64,000 nt of DNA from Deltaproteobacteria bacterium (GCA_016234935.1 JACRNL010000015.1:1-64000), one strand, 5' to 3'; shown: positions 33,819 to 42,019, counted from the stretch's first letter. The notes: generated by a model from the sequence alone, not told the origin. Translations and numbers: made by a program.

Positions 33819-33901
33819 GGATGCGACCATTCAGCTTTGCCCGCCGCAGGCGGCCAAAGAACTTTAATTTTTTTCATTCCTCTCTCCTTTGGGGAGAGGG
33901 T

Positions 33902-33954
33902 AGGTCGATGACCACTTCCTTATCTCCTCCCCCTTGACGGGGGAGGGCAGGGTG
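33902..33954. repeat. 53-bp direct repeat, copy 1
   Basis: Begins AGGTCGATGACCACTTCCTT and ends GGGGGAGGGCAGGGTG; identical to 34089-34141. Confidence 0.85.
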
Positions 33955-33967
33955 GGGGGTGAAAGTT

Positions 33968-34093
33968 GCCCCTTGAAGGGGCTGATCCCTCTCAGGAGGC
34001 TGAACCCCCCTCACCCTACCCTCTCCCGCGAGGGGAGAGGGGAAAAAAGGATTTAAAAATTACGCAATATGGCACAGTCTAACATACAAGGTC
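33968..34093. repeat. Long inverted repeat, left arm
   Basis: Runs from GCCCCTTGAAGGGGCTGA through CCTACCCTCTCCCGCGAGG and AAGGATTTAAAAATTACG to TCTAACATACAAGGTC. The reverse complement of the same string, with a few mismatches and lacking an 18-bp internal unit, is at 37046-37154. The arms flank about 2.95 kb holding the ResB-like, CaCA and Ala/Lys-rich genes. Confidence 0.8.
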
Positions 34094-34141
34094 GATGACC
34101 ACTTCCTTATCTCCTCCCCCTTGACGGGGGAGGGCAGGGTG
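34089..34141. repeat. 53-bp direct repeat, copy 2
   Basis: Identical to 33902-33954, 187 bp further on; the left arm of the inverted repeat lies between the two copies. A hairpin GTTCCCACGCTCCGGCGTTG GAAC follows at about 34164. Confidence 0.85.
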
Positions 34142-34319
34142 AGGGGTGTAAAAAATCTTATCGTTCCCACGCTCCGGCGTTGGAACGATAAGATGCCTTC
34201 CTTCCCCTTCCAATCATAGCGGTTTTCAAGCATGCTTCATCGGGCTTGACATGGCGGCATTTTAACGGATATCCTGATATCCGCCTGTGCCGCCGGATTA
34301 ACCAAAGGATTTCTAATCC

Positions 34320-35357
34320 ATGAAGCGTGTCTGGAGCTTTTTTTCTTCCATCTGGCTGACTATCGTCCTCGCGGCGCTTATCTGCGTTGACGCGGCATGG
34401 GGGTCTATCCTTGCGGTCTGGCAGCCGGAGGCCTTCCGCGCGCTTGACCGGGTCGTGCTTGTGCCGGCCCTTATTGCCTCGCCTGAGACCGGGCTTTTCC
34501 TCTGGATTTATATTTTAATCTTTCTAATCTTTCTATTCGCCATAAACACCTTTGTCTGCACCGCGGACAGGGTATACGCCATCGTAAAGCAGAAAAGTCC
34601 GTGGCAGTCGTTTTTCCCGCACATCGTGCACATAGGTTTTCTTGTCGCGCTTCTCGGCCATCTAACGGGGAACGTCGCCGGCTTCAAAAGCTACGGCAAC
34701 ATTCTTTATCAGGGAGAGCAGACGCCCGTGCCGCAAGTGGAAGGGCTTTCCGTGAGGCTTGATAAGTTCGACATGAAACAGTCGGCGCGAGGCGAGACAG
34801 AGTCCCTCAGGACGCGCGTTACGCTCCTAAAAAACGGAACAGAGGTGAAAAACGGCGACATAGAGGTCAACAGCCCTCTCATTTACGACGGCATCGCGTT
34901 TTACCACCTCGACCAGGGCGTCATGCCCGTGGGTCTCATCCTTGACGTCGCGGGAGAAAAAGCGGCAGTGCGGTTTTACTCGTCCGCAAAACTCTCCGGC
35001 GGCGGCTCCATTGCCCTCGGCGCGATATATCCGGACTTCGCCCTTGACGGCGCGGGCAGGCCGCAGAGCCGGTCGGATGAATACAGGAACCCTCATATCG
35101 AGGTCATATACAAAGACGCGGGCGGGACGGAAAAAAGGGCATTTCTCAACGCGGCGCGGCAGGGGAATTCGGCAAGGCTCGGAGGAAAGGCCGTCACCAT
35201 CGGCGCTATTGCGCTCTCGCAATACGTTGTCCTTAACGTCAGCAAAGACCCCGGCATATGGCTTATCATCGCCGGCAGCGTAATCCTGACCATAGGCATG
35301 GCGCTCCTTCTTTTCTTAAGGGGCAAAAGAAGCGAACTCGTCAAGGCCTGCAGTTGA
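34320..35357 (+). CDS. ResB-like cytochrome c biogenesis protein
   Basis: The 345-residue membrane protein has the ResB layout: N-terminal SFFSSIWLTIVLAALICVDA segment, TM2 at about 60-82, TM3 near 98-115 (HIGFLVALLGHLTG with a His), a large extracytoplasmic domain (GEQTPVPQVEGLSVRLDKF, NSPLIYDGIAFYHLDQG, YVVLNVSKDPG), and a last TM near 313-333. ResB and ResC (CcsB/CcsA) deliver haem to apocytochromes c in system II. The protein is shorter than classical ResB (about 450-550) and no CcsA follows, so the partner is elsewhere or its role differs. Confidence 0.85.
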   Translation: MKRVWSFFSSIWLTIVLAALICVDAAWGSILAVWQPEAFRALDRVVLVPALIASPETGLFLWIYILIFLIFLFAINTFVCTADRVYAIVKQKSPWQSFFPHIVHIGFLVALLGHLTGNVAGFKSYGNILYQGEQTPVPQVEGLSVRLDKFDMKQSARGETESLRTRVTLLKNGTEVKNGDIEVNSPLIYDGIAFYHLDQGVMPVGLILDVAGEKAAVRFYSSAKLSGGGSIALGAIYPDFALDGAGRPQSRSDEYRNPHIEVIYKDAGGTEKRAFLNAARQGNSARLGGKAVTIGAIALSQYVVLNVSKDPGIWLIIAGSVILTIGMALLLFLRGKRSELVKACS

Positions 35358-35382
35358 TGCGCAGTCAATAAACCAGCTTGCC

Positions 35383-35432
35383 CTCGCGTGTCCCCCGATA
35401 GAAACATTCGAGGGCAGGCTAAAGCGGAGGAC
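35383..35432. repeat. R3 dispersed repeat supplying a ribosome-binding region
   Basis: TTGCCCTCGCGTGTCCCCCG, then ATAGAAACATTCGAGGGCAG and GCTAAAGCGGAGGACGGAG. The purine-rich end serves as the ribosome-binding region of the CaCA gene that starts at 35444. Confidence 0.8.
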
Positions 35433-35443
35433 GGAGAACTCAA

Positions 35444-36481
35444 GTGGCATATGACGTCTTAACCCTCGTATTTTTTCTTATCGTCATCGTCGCCGCGAGC
35501 GAGATATTCACAAACGCCATAGAAGCCCTTGGCGCGCGCCTGAACTTCTCCGAAGGCGTCACGGGGTCTATCTTTGCCGCCGTGGGCACAGCCCTGCCGG
35601 AGACGATGGTCCCCATCGTGGCCATATTCGGCGGCGGCAGCGGCCGGGCCGCCGAGCACATAAGCGAGGAGGTCGGCGTCGGCGCCATCCTCGGCGCGCC
35701 GTTCATGCTCTCCACCCTTGCCATGTTCCTCATAGGGCTGGCCTCGATGCGCTACGGGGGCAGAAGAAAAATAAAAGAGGTCACGCCGGAGCCGGGCGGC
35801 TTCCGGCGCGACATGGAATTCTTCATCTTTTGCTTCACCCTCGCGTTTCTCGTGGCATTCACCCCCCATGGATACCGCGGTGTGCGCATCTTCGTGGCCA
35901 TTACCCTTGTGCTGACCTATTTTTATTATGTAATGGAAACTGTCAAGGCCAGCGAGACCCTCGTAAAAGGCGGCCACGCCACCGAGAAGACCAAGGGGCT
36001 TTATCTGTCGCGCATATTCAAAGAGCACATGTTTTTCGTGGTATTGCAGCTCCTCTTCGCCGTCGCCATGATAATCGCAGGGGCAAAGGGTTTCGTTGGC
36101 GGTGTGAACGGGCTTAGCGAGGCACTTGGCCTGCCAATCATCGCCGTGTCGCTCCTGATAGTGCCCGTCGCAACGGAACTGCCGGAGAAGATAAACAGCA
36201 TCCTCTGGATAAAGAGCGGCAAGGACACAATGGCCGTCGGAAACATCACCGGCGCCATGGTCTTTCAGGGGAGCCTCCTGCCCGCCATAGGCATCTTCCT
36301 CACGCCGTGGACGATAAACCTGACGGTCATGTCCAGCGCAATAATAACCATAATAGCAGCGGTGTGGCTGTATTACTTTGCCATTAAAGCCAGAAGTTTT
36401 TCGTTCAGGCATATGCTTTTCAATGGCTTCCTTTATCTGACGTTCGTTTTCACCGCTCTCTTCATAGCATTTAAACATTAA
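35444..36481 (+). CDS. CaCA-family cation/proton (or sodium/calcium) antiporter
   Basis: The 345-residue integral membrane protein has the two inverted alpha repeats of the family: VTGSIFAAVGTALPETMVPI in the N-terminal half and VPVATELPEKINSILWI with VGNITGAMVFQGSLLPAIG in the C-terminal half, each with the essential acidic residue. About ten hydrophobic helices are visible with a hydrophilic loop near residues 100-125. It probably exchanges Ca2+ or another cation for H+/Na+. It starts with GTG 35444; GGAG seven bases upstream comes from an R3 repeat. Confidence 0.88.
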   Translation: MAYDVLTLVFFLIVIVAASEIFTNAIEALGARLNFSEGVTGSIFAAVGTALPETMVPIVAIFGGGSGRAAEHISEEVGVGAILGAPFMLSTLAMFLIGLASMRYGGRRKIKEVTPEPGGFRRDMEFFIFCFTLAFLVAFTPHGYRGVRIFVAITLVLTYFYYVMETVKASETLVKGGHATEKTKGLYLSRIFKEHMFFVVLQLLFAVAMIIAGAKGFVGGVNGLSEALGLPIIAVSLLIVPVATELPEKINSILWIKSGKDTMAVGNITGAMVFQGSLLPAIGIFLTPWTINLTVMSSAIITIIAAVWLYYFAIKARSFSFRHMLFNGFLYLTFVFTALFIAFKH

Positions 36482-36607
36482 AACCGGCAAACTCACAAAA
36501 ACAGATACACTAAAAGATACATAAAAAAGCACCAAAAGGGGTATCGCAAGAATTAAAAAGGCAAGTTCTAATTGTAACAGCTTGATTTCCATATATTTAG
36601 CATATTT

Positions 36608-36625
36608 GGCACGAATTGTGCTTAC
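36608..36625 (+). promoter_or_regulatory. Sigma-54 type promoter of the Ala/Lys-rich gene
   Basis: TTGGCACGAATTGTGCTTAC: TGGCAC at -24 and GTGCT at -12, GG and GC doublets 12 bp apart. It lies 35-50 bp before the ATG at 36661. One mismatch at the -12 element (G for T). Confidence 0.65.
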
Positions 36626-36660
36626 TATTATATAAAAAATCTGATGGAGGACTTTTAAAA

Positions 36661-36903
36661 ATGAAGAAGATTCTCACCGCAATCGCCGCACTCTTCGTAG
36701 CAGTATCATTCGGCACCGTAGCAATCGCAGCTGACGCGCCGGCAACAGCCCCGGCAGCGCCGGCAGCAGTAGCAGCGCCGGCGGCAGCTCCGGCAAAGAA
36801 GGCAGAGGCAAAGCCGGCAAAGAAGGCCAAGAAAGCCAAGAAGGCCAAGAAGGCAGAGAAGAAAGAAGCAGCCCCGGCAACACCGGCCCCGGCAGCAAAG
36901 TAA
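36661..36903 (+). CDS. Secreted alanine/lysine/proline-rich small protein
   Basis: The 80-residue product has a Sec signal peptide (MKKILTAIAALFVAVSFGTV, cleavage after AIA, residues 1-23). The mature 57 residues are only Ala, Pro, Lys, Glu, Thr, Val and Asp, arranged as an Ala/Pro part and a (KKAK)n helix-like part (AKKAKKAKKAKKAEKKEAAP). It is low complexity and histone-H1-like in composition, but exported; it could bind polyanions such as envelope polysaccharide or DNA (inference). I take ATG 36661 behind GGAGG rather than the upstream ATG at 36616. It has its own sigma-54 type promoter and a strong terminator, so it is a monocistronic and probably abundant transcript. Confidence 0.82.
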   Translation: MKKILTAIAALFVAVSFGTVAIAADAPATAPAAPAAVAAPAAAPAKKAEAKPAKKAKKAKKAKKAEKKEAAPATPAPAAK

Positions 36904-36929
36904 TCAGCTTTAAACAAGCCTCAAACTGC

Positions 36930-36968
36930 AAAGGCATTGCGCGCCGCAAGGCGCGCAATGCCTTTTTT
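36930..36968 (+). terminator. Strong intrinsic terminator
   Basis: 16-bp perfect stem AAAGGCATTGCGCGCC/GGCGCGCAATGCCTTT with a 4-nt loop and T6, 27 bp after the Ala/Lys-rich gene. Confidence 0.93.
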
Positions 36969-36977
36969 GTTGGTCGT

Positions 36978-37010
36978 CATCCCCGAATGTTTCTATCCCC
37001 GACACAAGCA
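36978..37010. repeat. R3-type fragment
   Basis: CATCCCCGAATGTTTCTATC then CCCGACACAAGC; a near-twin (CATCCCCGAATGTCTCTATC, GGGGATACAAGC) is at 55719-55747. Confidence 0.6.
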
Positions 37011-37045
37011 CTCGTGGACGGATATGATTTTAGATTCCCGATTAA

Positions 37046-37154
37046 GACCTTGTATGTTAGACTCTGCCATATTACGTAAATTTTTAAATCCTTTTTTCTC
37101 CTCTCCCCTCGCGGGAGAGGGTAGGGTGAGGGGGGCTCAGCCCCTTCAAGGGGC
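37046..37154. repeat. Long inverted repeat, right arm
   Basis: GACCTTGTATGTTAGACTCT through CCTTTTTTCTCCTCTCCCCT and GGGAGAGGGTAGGGTGAGG to CAGCCCCTTCAAGGGGC; the reverse complement of 33968-34093. Further R5/R2 palindromes follow to about 37222. Confidence 0.8.
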
Positions 37155-37247
37155 TTTTTTCACCCCCACCCTGCCCTCCCCCGCTTAAAACGCGCGAGGG
37201 TTGAACCCTTTCAAAGGGCGGGAATGACAATATTAAAACCCCAGCTT

Positions 37248-37289
37248 AAGACGCACACATACCTTTCAAGAAAGGTATGTGTGCGTCTT
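37248..37289. repeat. Long perfect hairpin upstream of the metallophosphoesterase
   Basis: 20-bp perfect stem beginning AAGACGCACACATACCTTTC with a 2-nt loop. The inner part (CTTTC..GAAAG) resembles the hairpin at 63676-63701. There is no T run; it could be a protein-binding palindrome, a cruciform or an RNA structure in the leader of the gene at 37321. Confidence 0.75.
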
Positions 37290-37320
37290 GCTGTTGTATT
37301 AGTCCGGATTAGCCGCTATA

Positions 37321-38514
37321 ATGACAGTCATGTCGGCAATTTTCTCAAGGCTCCTTATAGCCCTCATCTTTTTATTCGGCATCCATATCCTTTTATATTG
37401 CTCCGTTGTCCGTTTTTTTTCGGTTTCGGGCAGGCGCGTTAAGGCGGCCCTGTTCCTGTCCGCGGCCTTTCTCTCGGTCAGCTTTATCGCCGCGCGCATC
37501 CTCATCCACTGGAATTTGAGCCTGCCTGCAAGGCTCTTTTTCGTGCTGAGCGCCTTATGGGGCGGGCTTATAATAAACCTTCTGCCTGCCCTTATGCTGT
37601 GCTGGCTTACGGCGCTTGCCGGATGGATTTCCGGAAGGCGCATGCCCATGCGCCGCGTCTCGTCCGCGCTTTTCGCGCTCTCTTTCCTTTTTTCAGCCTA
37701 CGGCGTTTGGAACGCCTTTACGCCGCGGATAAAAACGGTCGAGGTGGCGCTGCCGGGCCTGCCCGCCGTCTGGGAACAAAAAAACATCGTCCTCATTTCC
37801 GACGCCCACCTCGGCGTCATATACACGCCCGCATACTTCAGCAGAATCGCAAGGACGATAAACTCCCTCCATCCCGACGTCATATTCATCACCGGCGACC
37901 TCTTTGACGGCATGAGCACGGTTGATATGCCTTCGTTCATAGGGCCTTTAAACGAACTTGACGCGAAGGACGGCGTCTTCTACGTAAACGGCAACCACGA
38001 GAACTACATCGGGATTGAAAACGTGCTTACCGTGCTTGCGCGGACAAAACTGAAGGTCCTGCATGACGACGTGGTTCAGGTGGACGGCGTGCGGATAGTG
38101 GGCGTGGAGTACCCGCAGGCCGGGTTTGTGCGGGACGTGAAGAAGGTGATCCGTTCCCGCAAGGCATACAAAGACGGCATGCCCGCCATACTCCTTTACC
38201 ACACGCCTACGAGCATAGATCAAAAAAACATGACCTTTGCCGAGCTGCAGAGCCGGACATACTGGAGGCCGGACGTGGACTTCACCGCCGCTAAAGAGCT
38301 TGGCGTCAACCTCCAGCTCTCCGGCCACACCCACGGCGGCCAGTTCATCCCCTTCGTATACCTGGCCGGATACCTTTACAAAGGTTATGACTACGGCCTG
38401 CGCACGGACGGCAATTTCAATATTTACACCACCAGCGGCCTTGGCTCCTTCGGGCCGCCCATGAGGACAGGCACCGGCTCCGAGATAGTCGTATTAAAGC
38501 TCAAGGCGCGCTGA
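37321..38514 (+). CDS. Membrane-anchored metallophosphoesterase
   Basis: The 397-residue protein has four hydrophobic segments in the first 145 residues (for example FSRLLIALIFLFGIHILLYC), then a calcineurin-like phosphoesterase domain: ISDAHLGVIYTP (metal motif D-x-H), FITGDLFDG (GDxxD), YVNGNHENY (GNHE) and GHTHGGQF (GHxH). It is related to the YkuE/YaeI group, some of which hydrolyse UDP-diacylglucosamine or similar lipids at the membrane; the substrate here is unknown. The ATG at 37330 is an alternative start. Confidence 0.9.
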   Translation: MTVMSAIFSRLLIALIFLFGIHILLYCSVVRFFSVSGRRVKAALFLSAAFLSVSFIAARILIHWNLSLPARLFFVLSALWGGLIINLLPALMLCWLTALAGWISGRRMPMRRVSSALFALSFLFSAYGVWNAFTPRIKTVEVALPGLPAVWEQKNIVLISDAHLGVIYTPAYFSRIARTINSLHPDVIFITGDLFDGMSTVDMPSFIGPLNELDAKDGVFYVNGNHENYIGIENVLTVLARTKLKVLHDDVVQVDGVRIVGVEYPQAGFVRDVKKVIRSRKAYKDGMPAILLYHTPTSIDQKNMTFAELQSRTYWRPDVDFTAAKELGVNLQLSGHTHGGQFIPFVYLAGYLYKGYDYGLRTDGNFNIYTTSGLGSFGPPMRTGTGSEIVVLKLKAR

Positions 38515-38618
38515 ACGCGGTATGCCTGCGGAGTTGAATATTCAAGCGGCAGGTGGCATAATAATGCCGAAATGGCCGCCACCGGCGGCGGGGCAATGCA
38601 ACTGGACGCCGGAGCGTC

Positions 38619-38715
38619 CAAGGATGCGTTCCCACGCTGGAGCGTGGGAACAATAAGCGGGTTGTATTTTAACTTTAGCCGTGCGCAGCACCTTTTTTTT
38701 CAAAAAAGGCAAGCA
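38619..38715. repeat. GTTCCCACGCTGGAGCGTGGGAAC hairpin and R6 repeat
   Basis: A GTTCCCACGCT/AGCGTGGGAAC hairpin at about 38629-38651, then R6 (AACTTTAGCCGTGCGCAGC, CCTTTTTTTTCAAAAAAGG) to 38715. A half of the hairpin also occurs near 29557 and 34165. Confidence 0.65.
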
Positions 38716-38728
38716 GGTTATAAAAATC

Positions 38729-39631
38729 ATGCCGAAGATTAAAACTTTTTTTCTCGCGACCCGTCCGCAGTTCCTTCCGGCCGTTGTTATTCCCGTTGCC
38801 CTAGGGGCTTCCACGGCGTGGGACGGCGCGGGTGTTTTCAAACCCGGTTATTTCTCCCTCTCCGTTATCGCCGCGCTCTTTTACCACGCGGGGATGAACG
38901 TGCTTAACGACTACTTTGATTTTTTTGCCGGCTCTGACAATATAAACAAAAAGGCCCTTACGCCTTTTACCGGCGGGAGCAGGTTCATACAAAGCGGCCT
39001 TCTTACGCCCCGGCAGACCGGCCTTCTCGGCGCGGGCCTCGTTGCCGCCGGATCCGTTATCGGCATATATCTGGCCGTCAATACGAGCTGGATTCTTTTC
39101 GCAATCGGGCTTATCGGACTGCTGTCCGGCCTCTTTTATTCGGCCCCGCCGGTCTTTCTTGCCGGCAGGGGGCTTGGGGAAATAACCGTTGGCGTCAACT
39201 TCGGGCTTTTGACCGTGCTTGGCTCCTACGTCGTGCAGACTGGCGCTGTCCGGCCGGAGGCGGTCTTCGCGTCGCTGCCGGTCTCCTTTCTCATCTCCGC
39301 GCTTCTTTACATAAACGAATTCCCGGATTACGAGGCGGACAGAGATACCGGCAAACGCACGCTGGTCGTGCGCCTCGGGCCGGAACGGGCGCGCTTTTAC
39401 ATCGTGGCTTTTTTAGCCGGCGCTTACCTCAGCATAATCATCGGCGCGGCGCTTGGGTATCTGCCGCGCCTCTCGCTCATAGCCCTTCTGTCGCTGGTAT
39501 TCGCCCTTCCGGCGGCAAGAGGCGTCATTAAAAACTATAAAGGCGGCGCGGAGCTTATCCCTTCGATAAAGTCCATCATACTGACGCACATGTCCTCGGG
39601 CATATTGCTCGTCGTCGCAAATCTTTTTTGA
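38729..39631 (+). CDS. UbiA/MenA-family prenyltransferase
   Basis: Membrane prenyltransferase, best matched to 1,4-dihydroxy-2-naphthoate polyprenyltransferase (menaquinone pathway). It has about eight TM helices and the two Asp-rich motifs: NVLNDYFDFFAGSDN in the first half and INEFPDYEADRDTGKRTL in the second. I start it at ATG 38729 (MPKIKTFFLATRPQFLPAVV), giving 300 residues; the 16 codons before it lie in an R6 repeat. No other men genes are nearby, so the menaquinone assignment is by family pattern only. Confidence 0.88.
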   Translation: MPKIKTFFLATRPQFLPAVVIPVALGASTAWDGAGVFKPGYFSLSVIAALFYHAGMNVLNDYFDFFAGSDNINKKALTPFTGGSRFIQSGLLTPRQTGLLGAGLVAAGSVIGIYLAVNTSWILFAIGLIGLLSGLFYSAPPVFLAGRGLGEITVGVNFGLLTVLGSYVVQTGAVRPEAVFASLPVSFLISALLYINEFPDYEADRDTGKRTLVVRLGPERARFYIVAFLAGAYLSIIIGAALGYLPRLSLIALLSLVFALPAARGVIKNYKGGAELIPSIKSIILTHMSSGILLVVANLF

Positions 39632-39654
39632 TATTTCTGGTATACTTTTAACTC

Positions 39655-41022
39655 ATGGCACAGTACGACTGCATCATAGCCGGGGCCGGCCCGGCCGGGA
39701 TATTTGCGGCCCTTGAACTGGCCCTGAACTCGGGAAAAAAAGGGTTGAACCCCTTCAAGGGGCTGAAAATCCTCCTCATAGAAAAGGGCAAGGACATAAA
39801 CGAAAGGAGCAGAAAGGACATCTTCTGCGGCTGGGGCGGCGCGGGGGCATATAGCGACGGGAAGCTCAACCTCTCAAGGGATATCGGCGGCTCCTTAAAC
39901 GAATACGTTGGAGCAGAGGAGCTTGACGAACTTATCGCCTGCGCGGACTCCATTTTTCTCAAATACGGCGTGACCTCCGGCGTAAAGGGCGCGGACAGGG
40001 CCCTTGCCGCCCCCCTTGAGGACGGCGCGGCAAGGGCGGGTCTGAAGCTCATGACCTTCCCCATAAGACACATAGGCACGGACAGATGCGTTTTATTTCT
40101 GAAACAGATGCGAGACGCCCTAAGCGGGCGGATAGAAACGCTCTTTGGCGCCGAGGCCGCCGAGGTCATGCATGACAGCGGCAAGGTCACGGGGATAAGG
40201 ACAACAGACGGCCGGGAACACCGCGCGGACTTCGTTATCCTGTGCCCCGGAAGGGCAGGGTCGAACTGGCTCCAAGGCGTCGCCAGGGCGCTTTCCATCA
40301 GCACGACGGTCAACCCCGTTGACATAGGCGTGCGCGTGGAGGTTCCGGCTCAAGCGCTTCGCTTCGCCACCGACGTCCTTCATGAGGCAAAGCTCATCTA
40401 CAACTCCAAAAGGTTTGACGACCCCGTGAGGACGTTTTGCATGAACCCTTACGGCGTGGTCGTGCGGGAACAGAGCGACGGATTTTCCACTGTGAACGGG
40501 CACAGCTTCTCCGTAAAAAAATCGGAGAACACGAACTTCGCCCTGCTCGTGAGCACCACCTTCACGGAGCCGTTCCATGAGGCGAACGCCTACGGCGAAT
40601 ACATAGCGCGCCTTGCCAACCTCCTTGGAGAAGGCATCATTGTCCAGCGTCTCGGCGACCTTCAGCGCGGCAGGCGCTCTACCGCGGAGAGGATAAAAAA
40701 TAATCCCGTAAGGCCGTCCCTTAAAGACGCCGCGCCGGGTGACCTTTCCTTCGCGCTGCCATACCGCTACCTCACGGACATAAGCGAGATGATTGAAGCC
40801 CTTGACAGGTTCGCGCCGGGCATTAATTCCCCCTCGACGCTCCTTTACGGCGCGGAGGTGAAGTTTTATTCCATGCGGCTGAAGCTGACAAACAGGCTTG
40901 AGACGCCGGTAAAAAACCTTTTTGCCGCCGGCGACGGAGCGGGAGTGACAAGAGGCATAATACAGGCGTCGGTCTCCGGCATAATCGCCGCGCGCGAGAT
41001 ATTAAGACGCATGGCTCATTAG
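39655..41022 (+). CDS. FAD-dependent dehydrogenase (COG2509 type)
   Basis: The 455-residue flavoprotein has the N-terminal FAD motif CIIAGAGPAGIFAALELA, the second part LIEKGKDI, a FCGWGGAGAYSDGKLNLS segment characteristic of COG2509 proteins, VILCPGRAGSNWL, and a terminal NLFAAGDGAGVTRGIIQASVSG. The substrate is not known for the family. Between the first Rossmann helix and the second strand it carries KKGLNPFKGLK, encoded by a palindromic R2 repeat at 39745-39770; the insertion sits in a helix-strand loop where extra residues are tolerated. Confidence 0.9.
   Translation: MAQYDCIIAGAGPAGIFAALELALNSGKKGLNPFKGLKILLIEKGKDINERSRKDIFCGWGGAGAYSDGKLNLSRDIGGSLNEYVGAEELDELIACADSIFLKYGVTSGVKGADRALAAPLEDGAARAGLKLMTFPIRHIGTDRCVLFLKQMRDALSGRIETLFGAEAAEVMHDSGKVTGIRTTDGREHRADFVILCPGRAGSNWLQGVARALSISTTVNPVDIGVRVEVPAQALRFATDVLHEAKLIYNSKRFDDPVRTFCMNPYGVVVREQSDGFSTVNGHSFSVKKSENTNFALLVSTTFTEPFHEANAYGEYIARLANLLGEGIIVQRLGDLQRGRRSTAERIKNNPVRPSLKDAAPGDLSFALPYRYLTDISEMIEALDRFAPGINSPSTLLYGAEVKFYSMRLKLTNRLETPVKNLFAAGDGAGVTRGIIQASVSGIIAAREILRRMAH
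39745..39770. repeat. In-frame palindromic repeat R2 inside the COG2509 gene
   Basis: GGGTTGAACCCCTTCAAGGG GCTG, the type sequence of the family: palindromes GGGTTGAACCC and CCCCTTCAAGGGG overlap. Translated as GLNPFKGL. Confidence 0.8.
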
Positions 41023-41041
41023 AAAAAACAGCCGGAACGAA

Positions 41042-41830
41042 ATGCAAACAAGAAAAAATCCAACCGAAGAAGCGCCGCGCGATGAAAAGACAAAAAACAT
41101 ATCCATCGTGCTCGCCGGGCCGCAGAGCGCAGGCAACGTGGGAAGCGTCGCAAGGGCGATGATGAACACCGGGCTTTCAAGGCTCGTCCTCATAAACCCG
41201 TGCGCATACAGGAACAACGAAGGCTTTTCCATGGCCTGCAACGCCGCGCCCATGCTCCTTGACGCGCCGGAGTTTGGGACGCTCAGGGACGCCGCCAAAG
41301 GCAGCGCCCTCGTGGCCGGGGCCACAAGAAGGCTCGGCAAGATACGATACCCCGTGCTGACCCTCGCGGAGGCTGTGCCGAGAATTCTGGAGATGAGCCG
41401 GCTGAGCGATGTTTCCATCGTCTTCGGGAGAGAGGATAAGGGGCTTATGAACGATGAGATAGCCGAGTGCGACCTGCTCTTTGAAATACCCACGCACCCG
41501 GCATATCCGTCATTAAACCTTTCGCACGCGGTCTTCATCACCTGCCACGCCATCTTTATGGCCGGCGATTACAAAGGCAAAGGCCCCGCCATACAGGCGG
41601 CCCCGCGCGCGGAGGTCGAAAAGATGTACGCCCACATGGAACGGGCCTTCATGGCGCTTGATTACGGAGAAAAGGGCGGCCAGGGCCTGCTCAAAACCAT
41701 ACTGAGAAGTTTCAAACGGCTCTTTGGCAGGACAGGACTAATGCCGAGAGAGGTGAACATGCTCAGGGGAATATTCACCCAGATAGAGGCGCGGGGGTTG
41801 AACCCCTTCAAAGTGAAAAAAAAAGGTTGA
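41042..41830 (+). CDS. TrmJ/TrmH-family RNA 2'-O-methyltransferase
   Basis: The 262-residue SPOUT methyltransferase has motif 1 IVLAGPQSAGNVGSVARAM, the middle motif IVFGREDKGLMNDEI and motif 3 PSLNLSHAV, all typical of TrmJ (tRNA Cm/Um32) and YacO-like enzymes. The C-terminal helical extension (KAPRAEVEKMYAHMERA.. to LRGIFTQIEA) also fits TrmJ. The last residues RGLNPFKVKKKG come from an R2 repeat at the 3' end (41795-41815), so the C-terminal tail appears to have been rewritten by the repeat. Confidence 0.9.
   Translation: MQTRKNPTEEAPRDEKTKNISIVLAGPQSAGNVGSVARAMMNTGLSRLVLINPCAYRNNEGFSMACNAAPMLLDAPEFGTLRDAAKGSALVAGATRRLGKIRYPVLTLAEAVPRILEMSRLSDVSIVFGREDKGLMNDEIAECDLLFEIPTHPAYPSLNLSHAVFITCHAIFMAGDYKGKGPAIQAAPRAEVEKMYAHMERAFMALDYGEKGGQGLLKTILRSFKRLFGRTGLMPREVNMLRGIFTQIEARGLNPFKVKKKG
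41793..41816. repeat. R2 palindromic repeat at the 3' end of the TrmJ-like gene
   Basis: GGGGGTTGAACCCCTTCAAA, translated as GLNPFK just before the stop. Confidence 0.75.
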
Positions 41831-42019
41831 AATCCCTTACGCCGTTCATTCCAGGCCAAAGATGAGGCAGAAAGACGGCTTTTGACAGCCGCGCTGCCGC
41901 GTGCTAAACTCAGTCCAGCGCAATTACAACAGGGAAACACCGTGCCGGCTTGCGAATTGACTTCCCGGACAATTTCATATCCCAATCCCAAGGCCGATTT
42001 TCAGAAAAGGAGCTATCCC

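Noticed and set aside
33902-34141. Two identical direct repeats considered as a CRISPR array
   Set aside because: Only two copies of 53 bp, 187 bp apart, with repeat-like sequence between them and no cas genes; CRISPR arrays have short regular spacing.
35459-36592. Minus-strand 377-codon open frame opposite the CaCA antiporter
   Set aside because: Antisense shadow; its His/Glu/Arg-rich composition has no fold signature, while the plus strand encodes a standard membrane antiporter.
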